A DNA stretch of 19,834 nt, taken from Bacillota bacterium. GTDB lineage: Bacteria > Bacillota > Clostridia > Lachnospirales > Lachnospiraceae. Below the pieces are notes generated by a model. It did no database searches and was not told the DNA's origin. It saw nothing but the letters and a program-made list of their open reading frames with translations. The position numbers and the translations under genes are program-made. The stretch spans positions 1 to 19,834 of the forward strand of contig JAEZFH010000023.1 of assembly GCA_023437885.1 (NCBI GenBank). Reading direction: 5' to 3'. This document shows, one piece after another, positions 1 through 9,700 of the stretch. Within the stretch, counting starts at the first letter, position 1. Each line of letters begins with the position of its first letter.

Positions 1-1884
1 CCCATGTACTCTGTCAATGATGAAGGGGTACTTAGATTTCTGGAAATTCCTACAAACAAGTGGAATGCTGAGACTCCAGCGGTGCCACTGGCCTTTTATA
101 ATCATAGCCGGGTATCTTTTATGAATAGTAAGGATGTTGAGAACATTGAAAGTTATATTTATAAAAAGAGGTATGAGTTAATCACAGGAAGGGTGCTTCT
201 GGCGGAATCGACCCTTCCCTGTACGGATGCTCAGCCGTTGACCACGGTTACACCGCAGGGATTAATGGCTGGAGTTTCTCCAGATACGGGAGCATATGCT
301 TGGTTTGCCATTGCTCAGACGGACGCAACGCAGGAACTACCAACCCTTCGGTTTAGCAATATCAGCGAAGATCTTCGAATGAAACTGCAAAATAGTAAAT
401 TATTTATAAATATTGAGGACAAGGCGAAGTTCTTGCAAAATGCACAGCCAGTGGGTGATTTTAAGATTATGATGGATGGCTGGTGCTTTTTACTGTCGCC
501 CGAGGACTGGAAAACAGATGCCGGTCAGCATAACACAGCCTTTGTCATGAAATATGTAAAAGGAGTCGCGATCAAGGAGCTGATGAAAGAATCCCTCATT
601 TTTCAGGGATCAATGAGTGCTGCCTATGATGATAAAAAGCAGGTGTTACCCCGTTACCGCAGATTTATTGACTGTGTGGAAGATCCCGATTTTCAAGGAA
701 TTCTATATCTGAATTGCATGGTAAGCATAGCGGAACTTCCCCGGGAAATAGAATTTTTATTAAAGGGAGTCAAGCAGGAGAATTTCTATGCACATCATGT
801 GATCTTAGAAAATAATAAAGTGGTTCAAGATGATCAGGGAGTACTGACGATGGAGAATGCATCAATACAGGCACTTGTGGATTATAGAAATGGTGAATCC
901 ATCGTTTATGAGGAGGCAATGCCGGATTATCTTTTCACGACGACCCGGATGACCGTCAGCTTTTTGAATTCAAGTCTGCAGAATTTTTCTAGCGTATCAG
1001 AAATTTTAATGAACCGATTCTATGGAGCAAAATCCTCCAAAACGGATACAACTAGTGGAAACTGCATGATTATCGACGGAATGAGTCAGCGAAAGGATGG
1101 TCTAGAAGAGTATGTATTCTCGTTACGTGAAGCCTGTAATTATCAACTGAGTAACAGTGCCATGGAGTCGGTGCAAATTGATAGTGCTCAGCTCAGTGTA
1201 GGTTCTGAGACTGGCTGCATCGGGAGAGTTACCTTTGCCGGAGGCATCCAAACGAATAATCTGACAGAATGCGATATGCTCAGCTATGACTGGCTGGCTT
1301 TTCAATGTCTTCAATTGGTTGTTCCTGAAGTGGGAGAGCTATATTTTGATTACGAGAGCTTGGTGCTGAGTGAGAGCAGTTCAAGCTTGCGGGAACATTC
1401 CTTCGGTGCCAGATTTGCCTGCCAGTTGGAACAGGTAATCTATGAAACGAAGAAGATGCCGTCAGATCAGGGGTATGCTTCCATTAGCTCTCCGCTCAAG
1501 CAGAATAAGCTTCAACAGCCCTGGGCGGGTCTCGTCTGGAAAGTGAACTTAGGATCCTTGGGGGATCTTTCGAATTCAGGGGAACTGGTTATTCGCATAT
1601 TAATCTGCTGGAGCATCGGTGAACAGGGACCGGAGTATTATCTTGGGGTAGCACTCCCCGGAATTATGGATGGATTTGATCTCGAAGGAATTGTAAAATT
1701 AGGATTTCAATCGGTGGAGCTTATGGTGGTGAAGAACGAGACGGTTCAGTATATGCTACGACTTCATAATTATACTCTTCGACTGCTTTGGCTGGCGATT
1801 CCACCGGGTAGTAACGATCTGTTTATCTTTGCAGACGGAAAAAAACTAGGGTGGTATGCGGCCTATCTTGGGGAGGAATCATAA
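1..1884 (+). CDS. Unrecognised beta-rich protein, 5'-truncated by window edge, first gene of giant-protein operon
   Basis: The frame is open from base 1. The first ATG is at base 4 with only a CCC codon before it and no visible ribosome site, so the real start probably lies left of the window. At least 627 residues are encoded. I do not recognise a family. The sequence alternates hydrophobic and polar residues in many short stretches, which suggests mostly beta structure. The last ~100 residues (ELVIRILICWSIG ... YLGVALPG ... YMLRLHNYTLRLLWLAIPPG) have the same amphipathic-strand style as the beta-rich part of the giant protein two genes downstream. No signal peptide can be judged because the N-terminus may be missing, and no clear membrane helix is seen. 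The stop TAA shares one base with the ATG of the next gene (TAATG), which implies translational coupling and a joint function. The gene looks intact, without frameshift. Function unknown. Confidence 0.8.
   Translation, partial: PMYSVNDEGVLRFLEIPTNKWNAETPAVPLAFYNHSRVSFMNSKDVENIESYIYKKRYELITGRVLLAESTLPCTDAQPLTTVTPQGLMAGVSPDTGAYAWFAIAQTDATQELPTLRFSNISEDLRMKLQNSKLFINIEDKAKFLQNAQPVGDFKIMMDGWCFLLSPEDWKTDAGQHNTAFVMKYVKGVAIKELMKESLIFQGSMSAAYDDKKQVLPRYRRFIDCVEDPDFQGILYLNCMVSIAELPREIEFLLKGVKQENFYAHHVILENNKVVQDDQGVLTMENASIQALVDYRNGESIVYEEAMPDYLFTTTRMTVSFLNSSLQNFSSVSEILMNRFYGAKSSKTDTTSGNCMIIDGMSQRKDGLEEYVFSLREACNYQLSNSAMESVQIDSAQLSVGSETGCIGRVTFAGGIQTNNLTECDMLSYDWLAFQCLQLVVPEVGELYFDYESLVLSESSSSLREHSFGARFACQLEQVIYETKKMPSDQGYASISSPLKQNKLQQPWAGLVWKVNLGSLGDLSNSGELVIRILICWSIGEQGPEYYLGVALPGIMDGFDLEGIVKLGFQSVELMVVKNETVQYMLRLHNYTLRLLWLAIPPGSNDLFIFADGKKLGWYAAYLGEES
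1871..1876 (+). promoter_or_regulatory. Ribosome binding site that sets the start of the MBL-fold gene at 1884
   Basis: GGGAGG (preceded by another G) lies 7 bases before the ATG at 1884. This favours 1884 over the in-frame ATG at 1851, which has no comparable site and would add an 11-residue extension not matching the fold's usual first strand. Confidence 0.7.
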
Positions 1885-3722
1885 TGGCAGAGGTAAGAGT
1901 AACAGTGCTTGCAATCGGTCAGGGATCAGCCAGTCTATTAGAGGTATGGGAGGGAGATTCCTATGAAAAGAGGAGTAACCTGTTCGTGGCTCTGATGGAC
2001 TGTGGCTCCGATGACAATAAAATTAAGCAGAACGTGAAAGATTCCATTTCTACAATACAGGATGCTATGAATCGGCACAGTGATACAGAGGGTTTTACCC
2101 CACCCTATTTGGATGTGCTGATCATTTCCCATCAGGATAAGGATCATTGGGACAAGCTGGATATGTTGTTTGAAGAGGTGAATGGTAAACGTACAATTAA
2201 TGCACTATTATCTACCATTGAGACCTGTATTCAAAAACCAGCGGTGATTAATAACCTTGTATTTCCTGTGACAGGTGTAAAAATATTAGCAGGGCAGGAG
2301 CAATACTCGAAAATAAAGGGCCTGTTTTCTCAGACTGCTCTTTATGAGGGTTCGCAGCATCTTCAGATAGGGGATCAAGAGTACTATACCAATATTGAAT
2401 ACTCTTACAATTACTTATTTAAGATCACAAGCTATACCTTACAATTTGAAATTGATGATCCATATCTGGAAATTTCAGTAAGCTATAATTGCAATAAAAA
2501 GAGCAATTGGTCATTTGTGATGGATGATATAAATGAGGTGTATAGCTACTACTTTGACCAATCCCTCCAGTTGTATGTGCTATTGAGAGATTCTCAGCTC
2601 ATAGGCTTCCCGAGTGATTGGGACGTGGCTGGTGTATTAAAAGAAACCATGGATAATTTGATTACAAGAACCGGAGTCAACATTTCCTCGGATATTATTG
2701 TGACAATTTTCACAACATATAATAATCTTTTAGATACGTTAACTTGTGACAAAGTTGTAGCGATAATAGATAATAATCTGAACCTGAAGTGCTTTATTGG
2801 ACAGACCTTTATCGGCGGGCAGGAGGATATTTATTCAAAGTCTTTCAAAAATATGCGTGACAGGATCAAGGCGGTGACCAGCACAGGAATTGAGCAATTG
2901 ATAGGAAATCAAACAAATAGAGAAATTTATAACAATCACGAGTTGGGTGTAAAATGCAGCGTATTATGTTGTACCAAACTAAGTAACTGCAAACTTAGCG
3001 GAGGAGGTAGCGGACGTAGCCTTGAACATAATGCATCTTCCGCGGTTGTCCAATGGGAAATTAGCGGTGTCAAAGTGCTTTATCCGGGTGATGCAACCGT
3101 TCATACCATGCATTATATGCAGAATGAAAATCTGACAAAAAAGGCTTTGAACTGCGTACTCTTCGCACCGCACCATGGTTCAGGAACTACGAGTGGCATT
3201 GCCAATAAAAGCGGGAGTAGTGATCCCTGGGAGTTGTTAGAAAAGTTCCTGAACAGTATGCAACCACAACAGATCTACATCAGTGCCGGTGAAAACAATC
3301 GGCATGGACATCCAAATCTTAGCTTTGTTAACAAGTCGGAAGCAGTTCTTAGAACAAAGACAGCGGATTTACACTATATTTGTTACAATACCCAGATGTC
3401 AGGAAATACAGGAAGAGACTATCAGATGGCGTTTGAAGTCATTCCATTGTATACCACAGTGATCTACAACATACATGGTCAGACTATAAATATGCCCTGC
3501 TCTTTTTTTATAAATATGGACAATAAGGATAAATTGTGTGAAGAAGATTCATTCGATCAAGTCGCTTCTGCGATTACTGTTGTACAAGCCGTTCCTTTCG
3601 CAGAGGAACAAAAGCAAGAAAAAAAGGAACAAAGCCAGGAACAACAAGAGCGAAGTATTAGAACGTCTGTAATTGACCTTAATCAGGTGAATTTTTTAGA
3701 AGATGGGTTCGAAAGGAGGTAG
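1884..3722 (+). CDS. ComEC/Rec2-like metallo-beta-lactamase-fold hydrolase with large internal insertion
   Basis: 612 residues from the ATG at 1884. The N-terminus VRVTVLAIGQGSASLLEV is the typical first strand and glycine turn of ComEC-type MBL domains. Metal-binding motifs visible in order are HQDKDH at residues 83-88 (the HxDxDH form typical of ComEC rather than HxHxDH), YPGDAT with Asp403, APHHGS with His430/His431, and NRHGHPN around 472-478. All expected metal ligands appear present, so hydrolase activity (nuclease or phosphodiesterase type) is plausible, but the substrate is unknown. About 310 residues separate the first motif from Asp403, far more than a minimal domain needs, so an extra domain is inserted there (roughly 150-360). 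The tail holds a Glu/Gln/Lys-rich stretch (~573-592) resembling a flexible linker. Unlike ComEC there are no membrane segments, and no signal peptide is seen. It lies between two large unknown genes with 1-base overlap and 3-base gap, so it is probably their enzymatic partner. Confidence 0.88.
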   Translation: MAEVRVTVLAIGQGSASLLEVWEGDSYEKRSNLFVALMDCGSDDNKIKQNVKDSISTIQDAMNRHSDTEGFTPPYLDVLIISHQDKDHWDKLDMLFEEVNGKRTINALLSTIETCIQKPAVINNLVFPVTGVKILAGQEQYSKIKGLFSQTALYEGSQHLQIGDQEYYTNIEYSYNYLFKITSYTLQFEIDDPYLEISVSYNCNKKSNWSFVMDDINEVYSYYFDQSLQLYVLLRDSQLIGFPSDWDVAGVLKETMDNLITRTGVNISSDIIVTIFTTYNNLLDTLTCDKVVAIIDNNLNLKCFIGQTFIGGQEDIYSKSFKNMRDRIKAVTSTGIEQLIGNQTNREIYNNHELGVKCSVLCCTKLSNCKLSGGGSGRSLEHNASSAVVQWEISGVKVLYPGDATVHTMHYMQNENLTKKALNCVLFAPHHGSGTTSGIANKSGSSDPWELLEKFLNSMQPQQIYISAGENNRHGHPNLSFVNKSEAVLRTKTADLHYICYNTQMSGNTGRDYQMAFEVIPLYTTVIYNIHGQTINMPCSFFINMDNKDKLCEEDSFDQVASAITVVQAVPFAEEQKQEKKEQSQEQQERSIRTSVIDLNQVNFLEDGFERR

Positions 3723-3725
3723 TGA

Positions 3726-6700
3726 ATGGAGCTGCAAGCATTATATGACGCACTAAGAGTCAATTTACAAAATGGTCAGCTTACCATAGCTGCCGATCAA
3801 TATGAGAGAAATTTTTGGAGTATTCTGCAACAGACCTATCAATCGGAGATTACTCTTAGCCTCTGTACAGTGAATTACTACAGTACCTACATAGCGATAC
3901 AAGGTCAAGGCAGTATCGCAATTCTAAATCAAGGTAAAGGTGTTGGAATTCAGATTCTCTGTTATCAAAGAGGAGACGTCATCTGGAGCGAAATGAAGCT
4001 GAATGTCAATCAGAGCAGTCGATTTGCCGATTTGTTCATAGAAACCAGTCTAAGTAGAATACCGGGAGAGGGAGTCTATCAATATACTTCCAGTATACTT
4101 TCAGATGTAATGATTAAATATCCGGAGCTTGTTACAAATTCTGACCGGGTCTATACGGAGTATCCGTTTTCCATCTCGGGCGGTGCTGCATTTCCAGCGG
4201 ATACCTGGGGAGAGTATTCATTATTAACCTTAGGGAGTACATCGGTTAAGGGTGATTTAGCGTTACGTGATGAAATGTCTGCATATGGCAATGTAAAGGC
4301 GGCGCTGGAGGTTGTTCTGATTAATCATTTCACCCTGGATTTATTAAAATCTGCATCCCTTGTTTTGAAATTATACACGGGAAGACAGGACTCGAATCAA
4401 GTGGATTTTAATCAGACCTTAGCGGGAGCTGAAATTGAACTGCTGATGGAGCTGGAAGAGATCACCACACCGATGAAGTTCACTATTCCCCTGTTTCATT
4501 CAAAGGAGGCTTGGGAGCTGTTGAGTGCCTTTGATCAAGGAATTGCTCTATCAGAAGGGATTAATCTACTCGTAAAGCTCTTGAGAATTGATAACTTATC
4601 CCTGCCAAAGGATACACCCATAGATTTTCTAAAGTTGTATCAAGTGAATACAAAAATAGCGCTGCTTAATGGTGGTATCAGTGGCGTTGATGCGATGTCT
4701 GTATTGCTGGCATCTTCAAGGCCTTGGATTTTACCGATACCCTGGATTCGGCTTCAGAGCTTTGCGGTTGCGCTTGATGTAACCTATGGAAAAGGTTACA
4801 CCGACCCAATCTTAACGGGTGAAGTAGCGGGAACAATTGATTTTAATCTGGGTACCACGATGCTTTCCTTAACAGCCTCTGCGGCAATTCCAAGTCTTGA
4901 TATGGAGGCAAGTCTGGTATGGGGAGAGAGTGATTGGGACAAAGCGCATGCCCCCATCCTGTTAAATGACTTATTAACTCCTTTTCAGGTGCCATCACCG
5001 AATCAAAATACCGGATTAACCCGGCTAGCCAGATTGGATGTCTATGCCTCTTATGAAAGCAGAGCCTTTTCCGTAAGAGCGGAAATCAATGATATCTTTG
5101 CATTCTCCATTGGAGACTTTGAGATCAAACTCAATCAGATCCTTGTGGAGGCGGAGCTATCATCATCTACAAGAAATGCCTCCATTTATGGTTGTATGGG
5201 CTTTGGCCAAATCGGTACTGCCAGTTATTTTGAATTGTATGCGATGGGGGCCTACTTGACTGGAATCTGGAAGTTCGAGGGTGGTCTAAAAACAGGGGTG
5301 ATCAATATTGGCAAGGTATTGACTCAGATTTTCTCTGTTAATGAATCACAGATTTTGGAGGAGTTTCTGAACATAGAAGTAACAGACCTTAAAGTAGCCT
5401 TCGACAGTGACGGTAATCAATACGCTATTCAGGCAGGCTTTCATGCAAAATGGACAATATTTGGAGAAGCGTTGAACCTTAATTCTAAAATGCAACTCAA
5501 GCGGATCAAGGACCAAAAGGATCTATATGCATCGGCGATGTTCGCTCTATCGGTTGGAATGTTTGAAGTGGTGGTTCAGGCAAATGATTTCTACAGCAAT
5601 CTTAGGAATTATCTGTTTCGGATTCAATATGACAAGCTATTTCTTCAAGCGGTATATGCAACGGAGAATGGAAAGGACCTGCTTACCGTTAGCATGGGAG
5701 GAGAGACCCTCGGAAGCCTGGTGGAGAAGCTGGTCAAGCTTATGAATCCCAATGCGCATTTTAAATTAGCAGCGCCTTGGAGCGTCATCAACCAGATTGA
5801 TTTATCTAGATTCCAGTTGGTTATTAATGTTACCGATGCAACAGCAGGCTTTTATTATCGGGTCGGCTTAAAGATACCAGGGCTTATGAAGATCGAAAAG
5901 ATTGGAATTCAGTATAGACCGGATGAGGTTACTGGAGTGAAGAAGATTTTCTTTGCACTGACAGGTTCCCTTCTAGAGCAGGAATATACGGAAACGAAGC
6001 CATTATCCTGGGATGCACTTGACGGTAGTCCACCAGATGCGACTGCGTTAAATCAAAAGGTATTCACCCTGTATTATCTAGGGGTAGGACAGCATTTGAA
6101 AAATGATGAGGCAAGAGCTGCAACTTCATTAACAGATGCACTTAATGCCTTGAAAACTCAAATAAAACCGCCGACCGACGATAAACTAATCCCGTCGACG
6201 ATTCAATATGATCCGGATATGAATTGGCTCTTTGGCGCAGAATTTAAAGTGGATGCCTTAAAAATTGGGGTTGTTCTGCTCGATCCGGCCATGTATGGAT
6301 TGATGATAACAGTAGAGCCGAACACTGGGGCTCTTTCCGTGTTTGCTGGCCTTTATCTGGAACTTTTGTATCGCAAAATCACGGATACCATTGGAATGTT
6401 CAAGGCGACCATCATGCTTCCTGACAAGTTTCGAACCGTACAACTGGGGATCGTATCACTAAAAATTGGTCAGGTCAGTTTTGAAATCTATACCAACGGC
6501 AATTTTTACATTGACGCAGGTTTTCCTCATAATGCAGACTTTTCTAAGTCCTTTGTTCTGGAGGTATATATTTTCACGGGTCGAGGCGGCATATACCTTG
6601 GTGCGCTGAACGGCAGCACCAGTCGGAGTGTCCCCAAGGTTACGAACGGTGCATTTTCTACGGTATTGCAATTAGGAGTGGGCTTATCCTTTGGACTAGG

Positions 6701-9700
6701 AAGAAGCTTTGATTTTGGCATTGCTAAGGGCGGGCTTTCCCTTGAAGTATTCGGTATATTTGAAGGAGTGCTCGGCTTCTTTGAATGCAAGGATGATGAC
6801 AAGCAATATCTATATTATAAGGCGCAAGCAACCGTAGGCATCTATGGAAGACTCTATTTGTCAATTGACTTTAAGGTAATATCAGTTTCTGCCTCCGTAG
6901 AAATTAAGGCATATGCGCAATTAACGCTGGAGTCGTATCAGGCGATGCTCCTTGCTTTAGATTTATCACTGGATGTAGAGGCTAAGGTTAAAGTACTATG
7001 CTTCAAAGTGACGTTTTCCTATCATTTTAAAAAACACGTGGAGTTCATCTTTGGAGAAAGTTCAACACCCCCGTGGAGAATTGCAGGAGCAGATAGCATA
7101 AGCCTCAGGCAAAGGGATATGCAGGCAGGAAGTTTATATCCGATGTTCTCCGTGCAACCATTACAAGCTGACACAAAGACCTCAGTTGTGATTCAATTGC
7201 TGCCACTATTTTCGGTGGAGAATCCAATCATTAGTATAGCGAGCCAGAATAGTGAAGCCGTAACTATCCTCACAGGAGGAAATCAAATTGTTACAGATGT
7301 GATCACGCAGACTAAACCCAACTATTGTGTGGCATTTTTGCCCTTACTGGATATTAAGAACCAGAAGCATCTCATTGGATTGATGGCAGACTGGATTTTA
7401 TCCCACTGGGATAGTGAAACGATCAGCAATTATGCTGAGCTGCAACCGGATATGGCAGATCAATTAACCTACGAACTGTTGTATGACTTTCTTCAGGCAA
7501 ATGCCATATTTTCCTTTGTCGTACAGCAAAACAATGACGACCAAGAAGGTGCTGTCATCCCCATGCCCCCACCGGTAAGCTTAAGCTGGGATGTAGCAGG
7601 TACACCAGAGGAAGCAAGAACGGTGATACGGTATTGGAGGGACAGTATGGTGACGTCCAGGTATGCCGATCAATTAACAGAGTACTTTGAAAAGCTGAAT
7701 GCAGATCCGACGTATCAGCCGATGGTTTCAATAGCAGAGGATGGCGAGGATATTTCTCTGGCGGAATTGATTTTCCTAGATTATTTTCAGATGGCAATCA
7801 GAGAAATCATTGAGCAGATCAAGACTTATTTTAGCACTATCTCCTATGAACTGGGGGACAGTGCATTTACTGCCGCAGCGTGGGAGCAGATCCTTTTGGA
7901 TAATTCGAATCTAAGCATAGCACCCGGTCAACTTATATTTCCTCAATATTCGTATCAAATTCTGCAAGGGGATACCTTAAAGAGTATAGCGGCTTCCTTC
8001 TCCATCTCCTTACGAGCGCTCCTTGACGGATGTGGACAACAGACGATGCTTCTAAGACAGCAGGCAGAGCTTCATCCTGCCAGCTATCATTTTAACAATC
8101 AAAGTGGGGTTCCGCTCAAGCTAATTGCCGCATTATTTTTTGTTCGATATGAAGAGTTTCGACTGGAGAATGGTTATCAGGATTATGCTGCAAAGATTAG
8201 AGTATCCAATCCTGTATTTCCGCTAGAGGATGAAATTCTAGAGCTGGGTCAAGCTAGTATTTTACTACCGGTAAGGAATGATAACGCAACTATTTCTTGG
8301 ACGCCGCTCCTCGGAGATACATTGACCAGACTGGGAAAGATGTGTGCCTACTATGAGATGCCTACTGGAACGGATCCACTCTGGGATGAATTTCGAGCTA
8401 GTGTAACTCAAGTGAATACGGATATAGTAATACCAGCAGGAACCTCGAGAGTGGATGGAGATATTACGATTGCGATGCTAATTCGCAGACTTATTCCTGA
8501 CCAGGCGTACACCTCACTGACGCAGGAAGTATTGGAGGGAATCACCTCTGATCCTATATTGACCAGTCATATGACAGTAGGTTTAATCAATATTCCATAT
8601 ACGGTGGTAGCGGGAGAGTTAGGCACGGGTCAGACGGCTTCGGATATTTTAGACAATAGCAGAGCTACCGTAAAGGAGCTGGCCTTAGCTCTCGAAGCTG
8701 ACCGATCCCTACTTGACTCAAATCAAGTGCTTGTATTTACGAATCAGCAGACCCTTAAGAAAGAGGAGGTAAAACGACAGCTGGTCGAGAATAAGACGAC
8801 GGAGTTCACCGATGCACTATCTAGATTTTTGCTTCAGGGCTTAAGAATTATGAATCCTTGGCCCGAACCACAGGATAGGAAAAGCTCCTTGCAGGAGGTT
8901 GCGGATAACATTGACACGTTGCCAATGTTCCAAGCAATGAAGCAACAAATTTCATTTGCTCCACAGAATCAGGACTGGGATCTATGGTGTCAGGGTGAAC
9001 AAGAGGGTTGTGCATGGGTTGCTCAAGATATGGTTACCAGAGTATTTAGCCAGGCTGAGATCTTGCAAGTACTTCCGGATACTCAGTTTTCACTGATTCG
9101 TCAAGGTCCTACGCAGCTACCAAGCTTTATTACTGGAATGCCCTGTTATCCTGTAGGTAGCAAGCAAATGTGGAATATCTCGGGGGATCGCAATACCTAC
9201 CGTATTAATTTGCTTCCGGCAAATATGTGCACAGAATTAGAAGCCATTGCCTTGGAGCCAAGTGGACAAAATGAGAGGGGCGAGAGCATCGTAACTCGTT
9301 GGTGCTCCTATATGCCCCTTGTGATCAGAAAGTCAGATAAGGATAATATTTATCCAATCTACGGAGCCAATGCACAGGATCGCTTGCTATTGCAACAGGC
9401 CAAGGATATGATGCCAAAATGCATCCATCTCATGTATCAGCCGTCGCAGGCCTCAGGGTTAGAGGAGATGCTGATCGAAGATAGCTGGGATACGGCATCA
9501 AGTATTTTGATGAAAACGAATCTTTCTCTAGAAACCAATATGAGACCCGTTGGAGATGCACTAGGGGCTGTGGAAGAAGTAGCCTATGAGTATTCGGCAA
9601 CACTCTTACCCACAGAGTACACCGTATTCTTGAGATTATTGTGGGAGTGTAGTGTGGTCGGAGGTGGAGGATATTATCTAAAACTTCAAAACTCAGATCA

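Noticed and set aside
1851..1883. Upstream in-frame ATG giving an 11-residue longer MBL-fold protein
   Set aside because: The ATG at 1884 has GGGGAGG at the right distance, and its first residues match the fold's first strand.
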